The position numbers and the translations under genes were made by a program. From assembly GCF_006711645.1 (NCBI RefSeq), contig NZ_CP041247.1, forward strand, positions 4,154,001 to 4,218,000: DNA of 64,000 bases, written 5' to 3'. Shown here in pieces: positions 1 to 9,370 of this stretch. The DNA comes from Klebsiella electrica (GTDB lineage: Bacteria; Pseudomonadota; Gammaproteobacteria; Enterobacterales; Enterobacteriaceae). The notes beneath the pieces were generated by a model. It was not told the DNA's origin. It worked only from the letters and a program-made list of their open reading frames with translations, and ran no database searches. Numbering within the stretch: position 1 is the first letter of the stretch; each line of letters begins with the position of its first letter.

Positions 1-518
1 TCGGCCAGAATTGTTTCTATGGATTTCACGCGGACAGGATTGCCGGGTACGGTAAGCGTACGCCAGACATCGTTGTAGTGATCGATAAGCGTTGTGGCCT
101 GCGCAGCCGGACGGTTGGCAGTGGTATGCGCATCTTCGGCAACGGTAATTGCATAGCCGCGGCTGGCGCCGTTTTTGATGGTGGTATCGACACAATAATC
201 GGTCGCACAGCCGCAAACCACGAACTGCTGGATCTGCTGCTCGCTCAGAACCTGCGCAAGACGTGTTTTATAGAACGCATCGCAGGCGGTTTTGGTGACA
301 TAGAGGGCGTCTGCGGGTTGTTCCAGCTCCGCCAGCAGCGCAAAACCTTCACTCCCCTCTTCCAGACCATCGTCCTCGGCATGCTGGATAAAAATCACGC
401 GATCCGCGGCGCGAATCAGACGGTTAATATGCGCGACGCAGCGTTCGCGCTCAATACGCGGCGTCGCAAAGACGCCATTTTGCATATCTACTACCATCAC
501 TACTCGTTGAGCCGCCAT
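1..518 (-). CDS. Isochorismatase-family cysteine hydrolase (3' end cut by window edge)
   Basis: About 172 codons are visible; the C-terminus lies beyond base 1. The fold is that of the isochorismatase/nicotinamidase hydrolases. The catalytic triad is visible: Asp11 in VVDMQ, Lys76 in VTKTACDAF, and the nucleophile Cys109 in GCATDYCVDTT, and the TDYCVDTT block is typical of the family. The ATG at 518 is chosen because a GAGAGA Shine-Dalgarno lies about 8 bases upstream and the first strand VVMVVDMQ follows directly. No signal peptide is present, so it is cytoplasmic. It is divergent from ampH with about 200 bp between them. Family members cleave amides or vinyl ethers; the substrate cannot be read from the sequence. 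In E. coli this side of ampH is occupied by sbmA, so the neighbourhood differs. Confidence 0.85.
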   Translation of the reverse strand, partial: MAAQRVVMVVDMQNGVFATPRIERERCVAHINRLIRAADRVIFIQHAEDDGLEEGSEGFALLAELEQPADALYVTKTACDAFYKTRLAQVLSEQQIQQFVVCGCATDYCVDTTIKNGASRGYAITVAEDAHTTANRPAAQATTLIDHYNDVWRTLTVPGNPVRVKSIETILA

Positions 519-718
519 ATTTCTCTCTCGTCACCCGATAAATCAAACGCTCATCATACCCGCCCGCCGGGGAAAGAGGATGTCCGAAAGCATAAAAAAG
601 TCCTTTTTACGCACGGTTACGTTTTTATGCTAAATATTGCCGTTATTCCACTTCGTTCAGCCGCGCTTCGTAGTATAAATATGCCCTATATATTTTCTTA
701 TGATTATGGATACCCCAG

Positions 719-1876
719 TTGAAACGTAGTCTGCTTATTTTTGCTGCGCTGTGTGCGGCGTCATGGACATCGGTCCAGGCAGCTCAACCGATCGTTGACC
801 CGGAATTTGCCGCTAATGTTGTCGATCGTTACGCAAACCATATCTATTATGGTAGCGGCGCCACCGGCATGGCACTGGTGGTGATCGACGGCAATCAGCG
901 TGTGTTTCGCAGCTTCGGTGAAACGCGTCCGGGCAATAATGAGCATCCGCAGCTGGATTCGGTTATCCGCATTGCTTCGCTGAGTAAACTGATGACCAGC
1001 GAGATGCTGGTAAAAATGCTCGATCAGGGCGTCGTGAAGCTCAACGACCCGCTCAGCAAATACGCGCCGCCGGGTGCCCGGGTGCCGACGTATCAGGGCA
1101 CGCCGATTACGCTGGTCAATCTGGCGACTCACACCAGCGCGCTGCCGCGCGAACAGCCCGGTGGTGCTGCCCATCGTCCGGTCTTCGTCTGGCCAACGCG
1201 CCAGGATCGCTGGTCGTGGTTGTCGACTGCCTCGCTGAAAGCCGCCCCGGGTTCGCAGGCCGCCTACTCCAATCTCGCGTTTGATCTGCTGGCAGACGCC
1301 CTTTCCACCGCGGCGGGAAAACCTTATCCGCAGTTGTTTGAAGAACAAATTACCCGGCCGCTGGGTATGAAAGACACCACCTTTACGCCCTCACCGGATC
1401 AGTGCCGCCGGCTGATGGTCGCCGAGAAAGGCGCCAGCCCGTGCAACAATACGCTGGCGGCGATCGGCAGCGGCGGCGTCTACTCGACGCCAGGCGATAT
1501 GATGCGCTGGATGCAGCAGTTCCTTTCCTCCGATTTCTATACCCGCGGGCAGCAGGCTGACCGTATGCAGACATTGATTTATCAACGTAGTCAGCTAACA
1601 CGGGTTATCGGTATGGATGTGCCGGGCAAAGCCGACGCTCTGGGACTTGGCTGGGTCTATATGAAACCGAAAGATGGCCATCCGGGGATTATTCAAAAAA
1701 CCGGCGGCGGCGGTGGATTCATTACCTATATGGCGATGAATCCGCAGGCGAACGTCGGCGCGTTCGTGGTGGTCACCCGTTCATCGCTGACCCGCTTTAG
1801 CAATATGAGCGACGGTATTAACGATCTGGTCAGCGAACTCAGCGGCGGGCAACCGGCGCCGATCCCGGAATCCTGA
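719..1876 (+). CDS. ampH: AmpH, penicillin-binding DD-carboxypeptidase/endopeptidase
   Basis: The 385-residue product has the same length as E. coli AmpH and aligns along its length as I recall it. AmpH is a periplasmic class C-type low-molecular-weight penicillin-binding protein with D,D-endopeptidase and carboxypeptidase activity on peptidoglycan, and a role in recycling and cell shape. A signal peptide ends near residue 22 (VQAAQ). Catalytic motifs: SxxK at Ser87-Leu-Ser-Lys90, Tyr183-Ser-Asn185 (YSN), and KTG within QKTGGGGG. The start is TTG at 719, as I remember for the E. coli gene; no in-frame ATG gives a complete signal peptide. Monocistronic, convergent with iprA. AmpC-like proteins are relatives, but length and motif context point to AmpH. 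Confidence 0.96.
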   Translation: MKRSLLIFAALCAASWTSVQAAQPIVDPEFAANVVDRYANHIYYGSGATGMALVVIDGNQRVFRSFGETRPGNNEHPQLDSVIRIASLSKLMTSEMLVKMLDQGVVKLNDPLSKYAPPGARVPTYQGTPITLVNLATHTSALPREQPGGAAHRPVFVWPTRQDRWSWLSTASLKAAPGSQAAYSNLAFDLLADALSTAAGKPYPQLFEEQITRPLGMKDTTFTPSPDQCRRLMVAEKGASPCNNTLAAIGSGGVYSTPGDMMRWMQQFLSSDFYTRGQQADRMQTLIYQRSQLTRVIGMDVPGKADALGLGWVYMKPKDGHPGIIQKTGGGGGFITYMAMNPQANVGAFVVVTRSSLTRFSNMSDGINDLVSELSGGQPAPIPES

Positions 1877-1894
1877 TTTAGTCTCGCGACCAAA

Positions 1895-2518
1895 TTAATA
1901 ATCTGCAGGCAAATGGTTGATGCTAATCAGTTTGCCTTTATCCATCTCGATATATCCGCCCTTGCGCAGGGCGGCAAGTACCTCGGCAACAACAGAGCGT
2001 GAAATACGCGTTTTTTGATGAATATAATTCATTACCCCAATACGAAAACGCAATTGTTCATCCCAGTCAATCATCGACAGCAGCGTCGCGCGAATTTGTT
2101 CATAGGAATTATGCCCAATCAATTGCAAATCGCGTTGTTCCATAATACGACTATGCCATACCAACCAACAGAATGCGTCGCGCCACAAATTATTCTGTTC
2201 AACTATTTTAAGCGCTTGTAAAGAAGGAAGATGGTAACCCTTACATTTCCCTTCCGTCATTAATTGATATCGCATCTCATTTTTCATCACGCTATCAGCC
2301 AACCCGATAATAAAAGGAGCCTGGGTGATGCCAATGAGGATATTTTCGTTTCTACGCAGAGAAATCACGCCTTCCAGAATGACAACCGTTTCGGCGCAAT
2401 GTATATCATTAACGAATATAAGCTGTTTTTCACGACAAAATTCGAAGTGAGTGCCATATCTGGACAAGTATTGATCTAGCTGACCAAATGCATCAAGCGG
2501 TTTACTCAGCGATAACAT
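1895..2518 (-). CDS. iprA: IprA (YaiV), Crp/Fnr-like winged-helix regulator
   Basis: The 207-residue protein matches E. coli YaiV nearly end to end, especially the C-terminal half with its helix-turn-helix (TRISRSVVAEVLAALRKGGY). It has a degenerate cyclic-nucleotide-binding-like N-terminal domain and a C-terminal winged helix. YaiV has been renamed IprA, inhibitor of hydrogen peroxide resistance, in Salmonella and E. coli. The ATG at 2518 is chosen over an in-frame upstream codon at 2563 because E. coli YaiV begins MLSLSKPL and an AGGAAC box precedes it. It lies between ampH and the YaiT autotransporter, the same neighbourhood as in E. coli. No ligand can be inferred. Confidence 0.9.
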   Translation of the reverse strand: MLSLSKPLDAFGQLDQYLSRYGTHFEFCREKQLIFVNDIHCAETVVILEGVISLRRNENILIGITQAPFIIGLADSVMKNEMRYQLMTEGKCKGYHLPSLQALKIVEQNNLWRDAFCWLVWHSRIMEQRDLQLIGHNSYEQIRATLLSMIDWDEQLRFRIGVMNYIHQKTRISRSVVAEVLAALRKGGYIEMDKGKLISINHLPADY

Positions 2519-2609
2519 TGATACGTTCCTGACAATAATGCCCGTCAAATCCTTGACGGGCATAGTCTTCGATTAAATATCTACAATGCTTTTCTCACTG
2601 TAAATAATC

Positions 2610-5537
2610 TTACCAGGTATATTTAACGCCCACGTTAGCGGCCCAGTCTTGATCCACATCACCACCACCGAGATAGCTAACATCCGAGTAGGCGCTGAAA
2701 TTGCGGGTAAAACTGAACTGCGTACCCAGCCCAACACGAACCGCAGAACCTTCGGTACCGTTATTGATAGAATCACCGTTTACGTCAGCGTGGTTGCTGG
2801 CGTCGTCATACACGTAAGCCAGCTTGAAGTAAGGCGTCAGCGCCTGATCGTTACCGTAGGTGAAGGTATAACCCGCATCAACGCCCAGTTCATAGCGCAT
2901 ACTGTCGTAAGACTGACCACCCACTTTCAGGCCATTGCTCAGGCGATAGTCGTCACCAGACTGGAACAGACCCGATATGCTGCCGTACGGCGTCACATAG
3001 CCGGCATTACCCAGCTTCACGTCATAGCCCAGTTTCAGACCAAAGCCCCAGGCATCTGAAGAGGTACTGCCGTCAACGTACTGACCGTTACTCATGTTTG
3101 CCGACAGTTCGTTGTTGAAGTGAGAGTAGTTAACAGAACCGTCAACAAAGAAGTTGTTTGCAAAATGAGCAGAAGTGTAGAGGTAAGCCGTCTGGCTGTC
3201 CTGATCCACCTGACCGGTACGATCGCTCAGATCCCCTTTCACAAAGCCCGCAGCGGCACCGACGATCCACTCAGCATCGTTACCGTCAATTTTGCTATCA
3301 AGACCCACCATGACGCCGTTAACATTCTGATCGTAGCCGATAGTGCCATTGTCGCCGTTGAAACTACCGCCGAAGTAGCTTCCCCAGGCGCCGCCGTTAT
3401 CGGCCAGGCCATGACGCGACTGGGTCAGACGAGTTGCCACGGTATCCTGCTGCAGGTTCCAGATATTGCTGTTGGCGGACGGGATGCTCAGCGCCATGTT
3501 CGCATAGTCGGTCAGCCTGCTCTGCTCCAGAACAACGGTGTTGCCTTCCTGCTTAGCCTGGTAGGTGTAAGCACCGAGATCGGCTTTGTTAGCCGCAGAA
3601 AAGGTAGCCGTGCTGTTTTTGTCGTTCACATAAATCAGCTCTTTGCCTTTGTAATCAGCAATGGAGCCCTTACCATCCGCATTATCAATACGAACTCTGT
3701 AGTTGCCTGTCGCGGCCGCAACGCTGTCGCCTGCGTTATCCACTTCGGACTGATCGAAAGAGGTGTCGGCGTCGCCATTACCGTTCACGGTCAGGTGGCC
3801 ATCGGAGTTCATCGCGATTGTGCCGTAGCCGTAGTTAGCCTTAGTGGCGTCATGAGTACGATCGTTCGTGAGATCGGCATTCAGCACGAAGCTATTGCTG
3901 CCGATATTAAGCACACCAGAGTACACGTTCCCGTTTGCATCCGTCGAACTGGTCAGATTCAGCATATCGGCCTGCAGCGCGTACGCCGTGCTGTTGCCCA
4001 CATCCAACATACCATTATTCGTGATGTTGATAGTGTTGGCATACAGTGCGGCATCGTCCACACCCCAGCCGGCGGAGACATCATCGGCAATCGTTACGTT
4101 ACTGTTATCAATAGTCAGCGCGTTGGTCGCCACATGACCATCTTCATTGATCTTCAGGGCAGAGCCGCCGGTCAGAGAGATGGTGTCAGAAACCAGGGTG
4201 GAATCCGCGACGCTCACGACAGAGCCGCTGTTAATGCTCAAGGTATCAATCAGAGAAACTTTGGTGGTATCCCAGCGCGAGCCGCCGTTCAGCGTCACAT
4301 TAAACAGACCACTCTGGTAGACTTCGTTGCCAATAACATGACCGCTTTCATCATAGGCCGTGTCGCTGTTATTGATACCATAAGTTGACCATGGCCATAG
4401 GCTATTCGCGGTAATATCAAGCAGCGTAGCCGTTGCTTCAGTGCCCACGTCAAAGCTGTCATAAACGCCATCGCCATCAGAATCTACCTGATGCATGGAC
4501 ATCGCTGCCCCAACCCACTTACTGCCGTTATTTAACGTGACATCCATACGGTCAGTGCCATCCCAGCCGTTAGTATCTACCGCAGTATCGGTATCACGAT
4601 AGCTGTCTGCGCCATTCGGGAAGAAATTCTCGTCAAAATTGCTGGAAAACAGGATATCGCCCATGAGGGTAGAATGGTTGAGGTTAACGGTCGTCTGCAT
4701 CGCGTTATCCGCATTCGGATTTGCGATGGCAGAGATCGCAATATCATCAGCATTAAAACCGTTACCGCTATAATCGCTGGCGTTATTGTTGTTACCGAAC
4801 CAACCGGAGGTGCCTTCATCTGACCATGAACCTGACGTCACGGTAGAATCAATCACATTGATTGTATTATGAAACACTTCGCTGCTGTCGACGCCCGTGA
4901 TGACAGTATTATCGTCAATATCTCTCCACTCATAACCCTGAGTCAGGTCAATACCCGCGACATGGGAGTTATTTTTGATAACCAGATCCACCTCTTGATC
5001 CAGCGTAATGGCCGTCCCCAGATCGTAAACGTCAACAATATGGGTATCTACGGTGCCATCAGCCTGCGTACCGTTATAGGTATAATGTTCATAGTTATCA
5101 TCAATGGTTGAGTTATCAACGGTCAGCGCCAGACGGTCATAAACATAACCGGTCGCATCGCGATCTACACAAACGGTAGTCATGCACTCAGAGGTGATCA
5201 TCCCATGAATTGTGCTGTCTTTAATGGTCAGACTATTGCTATTGGTGTTGGTCGCAAGCCCATCATCAAGATAGTAAGTAGAGATCACGCCATTGACGAC
5301 AGCTTTATTAATTACCGGATAAATATCACCGTTATAAATACTATCAGTCGCGTAATTATTCCAACCGACATAACCATTATAGTAAACACCGTCAGCATAG
5401 GCAGCGTCATTATAATGTTTAAATGTTGTGTAGGCGGTTCCAGAAATATCATTAGAAGCATTTGCCTGAGAGGTGACTGCCAACGTACAGGCTAATGCTA
5501 ATTGTGAAACTACAAATTTCTTTTTCCAGGGGTGCAT
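2610..5537 (-). CDS. yaiT: YaiT-type autotransporter adhesin (type Va), intact
   Basis: The 975-residue product has a signal peptide (about 1-27, ending SQANAS). A long passenger (about 28-690) is rich in Thr, Ser, Asn, Asp and Gly with repeated short beta-strand motifs such as LTIDNS and LNITNNGML, as in pertactin-like beta-helices. A C-terminal translocator beta-barrel of about 270 residues ends in the outer-membrane signature KYTW. An AGGAGGG box precedes the ATG. In E. coli K-12 the gene between hemB and yaiV is yaiT, broken by an IS element; here the same locus holds an uninterrupted reading frame. By family, the barrel inserts in the outer membrane and exposes the passenger. Adhesion or biofilm function is inference. 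The symbol rests on synteny more than on remembered sequence. Confidence 0.82.
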   Translation of the reverse strand: MHPWKKKFVVSQLALACTLAVTSQANASNDISGTAYTTFKHYNDAAYADGVYYNGYVGWNNYATDSIYNGDIYPVINKAVVNGVISTYYLDDGLATNTNSNSLTIKDSTIHGMITSECMTTVCVDRDATGYVYDRLALTVDNSTIDDNYEHYTYNGTQADGTVDTHIVDVYDLGTAITLDQEVDLVIKNNSHVAGIDLTQGYEWRDIDDNTVITGVDSSEVFHNTINVIDSTVTSGSWSDEGTSGWFGNNNNASDYSGNGFNADDIAISAIANPNADNAMQTTVNLNHSTLMGDILFSSNFDENFFPNGADSYRDTDTAVDTNGWDGTDRMDVTLNNGSKWVGAAMSMHQVDSDGDGVYDSFDVGTEATATLLDITANSLWPWSTYGINNSDTAYDESGHVIGNEVYQSGLFNVTLNGGSRWDTTKVSLIDTLSINSGSVVSVADSTLVSDTISLTGGSALKINEDGHVATNALTIDNSNVTIADDVSAGWGVDDAALYANTINITNNGMLDVGNSTAYALQADMLNLTSSTDANGNVYSGVLNIGSNSFVLNADLTNDRTHDATKANYGYGTIAMNSDGHLTVNGNGDADTSFDQSEVDNAGDSVAAATGNYRVRIDNADGKGSIADYKGKELIYVNDKNSTATFSAANKADLGAYTYQAKQEGNTVVLEQSRLTDYANMALSIPSANSNIWNLQQDTVATRLTQSRHGLADNGGAWGSYFGGSFNGDNGTIGYDQNVNGVMVGLDSKIDGNDAEWIVGAAAGFVKGDLSDRTGQVDQDSQTAYLYTSAHFANNFFVDGSVNYSHFNNELSANMSNGQYVDGSTSSDAWGFGLKLGYDVKLGNAGYVTPYGSISGLFQSGDDYRLSNGLKVGGQSYDSMRYELGVDAGYTFTYGNDQALTPYFKLAYVYDDASNHADVNGDSINNGTEGSAVRVGLGTQFSFTRNFSAYSDVSYLGGGDVDQDWAANVGVKYTW

Positions 5538-6037
5538 TTGTCATCCCTCCTCGGGACGTAATATCGTTGATCCATCAATTATTTATGCATAGAAGAATAT
5601 TATTATGCTTCGCGACAACGATTATGCGGTATCACCAGAGAAAGGTTCAATTATTCTTCACCTAAAGTCCGAAACCGGACAATGGCCTCATGATACAAGT
5701 CGTTAGTTTAGAAAAGAAAATAAAAAATTTCAGTAAATTAAAGGGGAGCAGACATATCATACAACAAGTGAATATTTAAACCTAAAAACAAAATTCCAAT
5801 GAATAAATTAAAAGCAGATTCTATCTTCGTCAACAATCAATAAATTCATCAATAGTTAATACATACCAAAAATAAAAACATCATCTGCAAATATATTTAA
5901 CGCTATCACACACAGTAGCTTCACACTCTCATTATCCCTTCCTTCTGCACAGGCAGCTTTTGAGCCACTTTCGTAAAACACCCGTACGCAAATTCAGGTA
6001 TACTGCGCGCTTTCATTTCACAAAATCAGGCAAACAC
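5538..6037. other. Divergent yaiT/hemB intergenic region, AT-rich
   Basis: Five hundred bases without a credible gene. The left part carries the AGGAGGG box of the autotransporter and its presumed promoter. The middle (about 5700-5900) is strongly AT-rich, the composition favoured by H-NS at horizontally spread surface genes. The right part leads into hemB. An in-frame upstream extension of hemB (from 5960) lacks a Shine-Dalgarno and is not counted. No hairpin terminator or RNA gene was recognised. Confidence 0.6.
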
Positions 6038-7012
6038 ATGACAGATTTAATCACTCGCCCCCGCCGTTTGCGTCAATCCGCCGCGCTGCGCGCCATGTTT
6101 GAAGAGACAACACTGAGTTTGAATGACCTCGTGTTGCCGATCTTTGTTGAAGAAGAAATCGACGATTACAAAACCATTGACGCGATGCCAGGCGTGATGC
6201 GAATTCCCGAGAGATACCTGGCCCGTGAAATCGAACGTATCGCCAACGCCGGTATTCGTTCGGTCATGACCTTTGGTATTTCCCATCACACCGATGCCAT
6301 CGGCAGCGATACCTGGAACGAGAACGGCCTTGTCGCACGCATGTCACGCATCTGTAAGGATACCGTACCGGAGATGATCGTCATGTCCGATACCTGTTTT
6401 TGCGAATACACCTCGCACGGTCACTGCGGCGTGCTCTGCGAACACGGCGTGGACAACGATGCAACCCTGGAAAATCTTGGCAAGCAGGCGGTAGTTGCCG
6501 CCGCTGCTGGCGCCGACTTTATTGCGCCTTCCGCCGCAATGGATGGCCAGGTGCAGGCGATTCGCCAGGCGCTCGACGCCGCCGGTTTTACGCAGACGGC
6601 CATCATGTCCTACTCCACCAAATTTGCTTCTTCGTTTTACGGCCCGTTCCGCGAAGCCGCCGGTACCGCGCTGAAAGGCGATCGTAAAACCTATCAGATG
6701 AGCCCGATGAATCGCCGCGAAGCGATTCGTGAGTCGCTGCTGGATGAAGCTCAGGGCGCAGATTGCCTGATGGTCAAACCCGCCGGCCCATACCTTGATA
6801 TCCTGCGCGACCTGCGCGAGCGTACCAACCTGCCGCTGGGGGCTTATCAGGTGAGCGGCGAATACGCGATGATTAAATTTGCCGCCCAGGCGGGGGCTAT
6901 TGATGAAGAGAAAGTGGTGCTGGAAAGCCTCGGCGCTATCAAACGCGCTGGTGCCGATCTGATCTTCAGCTACTTCGCCCTCGATCTGGCCGAAAAGAAA
7001 ATCCTGCGTTAA
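6038..7012 (+). CDS. hemB: Delta-aminolevulinic acid dehydratase (porphobilinogen synthase)
   Basis: HemB condenses two 5-aminolevulinate molecules into porphobilinogen, the second shared step of haem, sirohaem and cobalamin synthesis, in the cytoplasm. With the ATG at 6038 the product is 324 residues, the size of the E. coli enzyme, and the catalytic residues fall on the E. coli numbers: zinc ligands Cys120, Cys122 and Cys130 in [14 protein letters not shown], and Schiff-base lysines Lys195 (YSTKF) and Lys247 (VKPAG). The in-frame start at 5960 would add 26 residues absent from the family. Monocistronic; followed by the 116-bp repeat array. Confidence 0.98.
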   Translation: MTDLITRPRRLRQSAALRAMFEETTLSLNDLVLPIFVEEEIDDYKTIDAMPGVMRIPERYLAREIERIANAGIRSVMTFGISHHTDAIGSDTWNENGLVARMSRICKDTVPEMIVMSDTCFCEYTSHGHCGVLCEHGVDNDATLENLGKQAVVAAAAGADFIAPSAAMDGQVQAIRQALDAAGFTQTAIMSYSTKFASSFYGPFREAAGTALKGDRKTYQMSPMNRREAIRESLLDEAQGADCLMVKPAGPYLDILRDLRERTNLPLGAYQVSGEYAMIKFAAQAGAIDEEKVVLESLGAIKRAGADLIFSYFALDLAEKKILR

Positions 7013-7024
7013 TTCCCTGCCATT

Positions 7025-7460
7025 CCCCCGGTGGCGCTACGCTTACCGGGGCTACGACCTGCTCCGGTAGCCCTGTAGCCCGGGTCAGGCGCCAGCCGCA
7101 GCCCGGGACAGCTCCGGCATTTAAATACGGCTCCTGACTTCCCCCGGTGGCGCTGCGCTTACCGGGGCTACGGCCTGCTCCGGTAGTCCTGTAGCCCGGG
7201 TCAGGCGTCAGCCGCAACCCGGGACTGCTCCGGCATTTAAATACGGCTCCTGTCTTCCCCCCGGTTGCGCTGCGCTTAGCGGGGCTACGACCTGCTCCGG
7301 TAGCCCTGTAGCCCGGGTCAGGCGTCAGCCGCAACCCGGGACAGCTCCGGTATTTAAATACGGCTCCAGACTTCCCCCGGTGGCGCTGCGCTTACCGGGG
7401 TTACGGCCTGCTCCGGTAGCCCCGTAGCCCGGGTCAGGCGTCAGCCGCAACCCGGGGACA
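7025..7460. repeat. Four tandem ~116-bp REP/BIME-like units
   Basis: The segment starting CCCCCGGTGGCGCT recurs at about 7025, 7141, 7258 and 7374 with a period of 116-117 bp; the fourth copy is partial. Each unit has two GC-rich imperfect palindromes: one around CCCCGGTGGCGC...GCTTACCGGGG, the other around GTAGCCCGGGTCAGGCG...CAACCCGGG. They are joined by the AT-rich spacer ATTTAAATACGGCTCC. These are the hallmarks of REP/BIME elements downstream of enterobacterial genes. They may stabilise the hemB mRNA or bind gyrase/IHF; that is family knowledge, not shown here. The open frames running through the array repeat with it and are not genes. Confidence 0.9.
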
Positions 7461-7552
7461 TGAACTCGCGCCAATCCCAAATCTTCACTCAACTGTAATC
7501 TGAGCGACATCTGCACCTTCTACTGTCAGGGCAGGACGGAGGAGGAAGCGCT

Positions 7553-9271
7553 ATGTTTAGTCTCGACAATGTACTCGACGACCTGTGGCCTCAGGCGAGG
7601 CCTGCACCCTGGCAAAAAAAACTACTCAAAAAATTACTTCATGAGGAAGAGTTTCAACAATTTGCCGCTCGCCATCGCCACCTGAAAGGGCTTGATACGG
7701 TCGAACAGGTGCTTGAACATCTCAATATCCGCTGCGCTATTCCGGCGCACGATCTGGAACAAATCCCTGAACACGGTCCGCTGGTGATCGTCGCTAACCA
7801 TCCCACCGGCACGCTTGATGGCCTTGCGCTACTCTATGCCGTTTCCCGCGTACGCCGCGATGTCAAGGTCGTGACTAACCGCCTGTTGACTCATCTTGAA
7901 CCGTTGAGCTCGCTGTTTATTCCCGTCGATAATATCAACGGCCGTACCGCCAAAGCCGCGCTGCAACAGATGGATCTCCAGTTGCAAAACGGCGGCGTGC
8001 TGATCTTTTTCCCGGCAGGGGAAGTCTCACGCCTGACGCGCCGCGGCATCCGCGATAAAAAATGGCACTCTGGCTTTATTAAACTGGCGGCCAAATACCG
8101 CGCCCCGCTCCTGCCGGCGTGGATCCGCGCGCACAACAGCGCGCTGTTTTACGCCAGTACTCTGGTTTCAGAAAACCTCCCCCTGCTCCTGCTGATGCAG
8201 CAAATGTTCCGCCGTCGCAACAGCAGCCTGCCGGTCAATATTGGTCAACAGATTGCCTGGTCAAGCTGGTTCGACCCTCAGAGCTCTTCTCGCGAGCTGA
8301 CTGAGCGTTGCTATCGCCACCTGGAGCAATTCGGCAAGGGGCTTGCGGGGGTATTCAAAACCGAAAGCGCAATTGCGCGCCCCGAGGATCGCGCCCTGCT
8401 TAAACGCGAACTCAACCAGGCGGAGTGTCTCGGGCGCACGGCAGATGGCAAAATCATCTACCTGTGGCAGCGCAGCGGTCAGGAAGATGCGCCGCTGCTG
8501 CGTGAGCTGGGTCGCCTGCGCGAATTTGCCTTTCGCGCAGTCGGTGAAGGCAGCGGCAAACGCCGCGACATCGACGGGTATGATGACGATTACCTGCACC
8601 TGATTCTGTGGGACGAAGAGGACCTGGAAATCGTCGGCGCCTATCGCTTTATGCCCACCGCCATGCAGCTGGAAAAACGCGGTCTGGAAGGTATCTACAG
8701 CTATAGTCTGTTCCACTACGACGAGCGCATGGATGATATTCTTAAGCACGGCATCGAGCTCGGGCGCAGCTTTATTCAGCCGCGCTACTGGGGACGTCGC
8801 GGTCTGGACTATCTGTGGTCGGGCATCGGCGCCTGGCTGGCGCGGTATCCGCACTACCGCTATCTGTTCGGTCCGGTATCCATTTCCGGTGGCCTGCCGC
8901 CCGCGGCGCGCGATCTGCTGGTGGCTTTCTATCGCCTGTGGTTCCCGGCGACCCATTCGTTAGCAAAGTCTCGTCGCCCTTATCCGGCCTCACTCCCCGA
9001 TGTGCTGGCGCAGTTTGGTGGCGAGGATTACAACGATGACTTAGCCAGACTGAAATCCCTGCTCGGCAACCTCGGTTGTGCGATTCCGCCGCTGTATAAG
9101 CAGTATTCTGAAGTGTGCGAACCGGGCGGCGTGCAGTTTATCGATTTCGGCAGCGACCCGGATTTCAACAATTGCGTCGATGGTCTGGTGCTGGTGGATT
9201 TGACCTATCTGAAGGCCAATCGCTATCAGCGCTATATTGGCACCCATTTAGACGCGCCAAAATCGGCATAA
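7553..9271 (+). CDS. Bifunctional acyltransferase, OlsF-like (ornithine lipid synthase candidate)
   Basis: The 572-residue protein has two acyltransferase domains. Residues about 60-260 form a PlsC-like lysophospholipid acyltransferase domain with the catalytic block ANHPTGTLDG (His83, Asp89) and the second block IFFPAGEVSR. Residues about 290-560 form a GNAT-type domain like OlsB/hemolysin-type N-acyltransferases (LREFAFRAVGEG, DIDGYDDDYLHLILWDE, GIELGRSFIQPRYWG, LFGPVSISGG). This N-terminal OlsA-like plus C-terminal OlsB-like order is that of OlsF of Serratia, which acylates ornithine on its amine and then on the hydroxyl to make ornithine lipid. A strong GGAGGAGG Shine-Dalgarno precedes the ATG. 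It stands alone between REP arrays and acts at the inner membrane by analogy. Substrate assignment is inference. Confidence 0.72.
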   Translation: MFSLDNVLDDLWPQARPAPWQKKLLKKLLHEEEFQQFAARHRHLKGLDTVEQVLEHLNIRCAIPAHDLEQIPEHGPLVIVANHPTGTLDGLALLYAVSRVRRDVKVVTNRLLTHLEPLSSLFIPVDNINGRTAKAALQQMDLQLQNGGVLIFFPAGEVSRLTRRGIRDKKWHSGFIKLAAKYRAPLLPAWIRAHNSALFYASTLVSENLPLLLLMQQMFRRRNSSLPVNIGQQIAWSSWFDPQSSSRELTERCYRHLEQFGKGLAGVFKTESAIARPEDRALLKRELNQAECLGRTADGKIIYLWQRSGQEDAPLLRELGRLREFAFRAVGEGSGKRRDIDGYDDDYLHLILWDEEDLEIVGAYRFMPTAMQLEKRGLEGIYSYSLFHYDERMDDILKHGIELGRSFIQPRYWGRRGLDYLWSGIGAWLARYPHYRYLFGPVSISGGLPPAARDLLVAFYRLWFPATHSLAKSRRPYPASLPDVLAQFGGEDYNDDLARLKSLLGNLGCAIPPLYKQYSEVCEPGGVQFIDFGSDPDFNNCVDGLVLVDLTYLKANRYQRYIGTHLDAPKSA

Positions 9272-9274
9272 AAG

Positions 9275-9365
9275 CCTCTTCCCGGAGGCGGCGCGTTGCG
9301 TTTGCCCGGTAACTTGCTCATTTCCCGGCTTGCGGCGCATTGCGCCTTAGCCGGGTACAGGCGAT
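9275..9365. repeat. REP-like palindromes between the acyltransferase gene and tauD
   Basis: Two GC-rich imperfect inverted repeats (TTCCCGGAGGCGGCGC... and TTTCCCGGCTTGCGGCG...GCCTTAGCCGGG) fill the gap between two convergent genes, where a terminator is expected. No T tract follows, so this is a REP-type element rather than a classical terminator. Confidence 0.65.
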
Positions 9366-9370
9366 AAAAA

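Noticed and set aside
78..722. Long + strand frame opposite the isochorismatase gene
   Set aside because: It is antisense to a gene with a complete catalytic triad and has no protein-like features.
2649..4388. Two long + strand frames inside the autotransporter
   Set aside because: They are shadows of the repetitive passenger and barrel codons on the other strand; no ribosome site or known domain.
5960..6037. Upstream start extending HemB by 26 residues
   Set aside because: The extension is absent from the family, and the start at 6038 gives catalytic residues at the known positions.
6966..7516. Minus-strand frames over the 116-bp repeats
   Set aside because: Their protein sequence simply repeats with the DNA unit; they are non-coding REP DNA.
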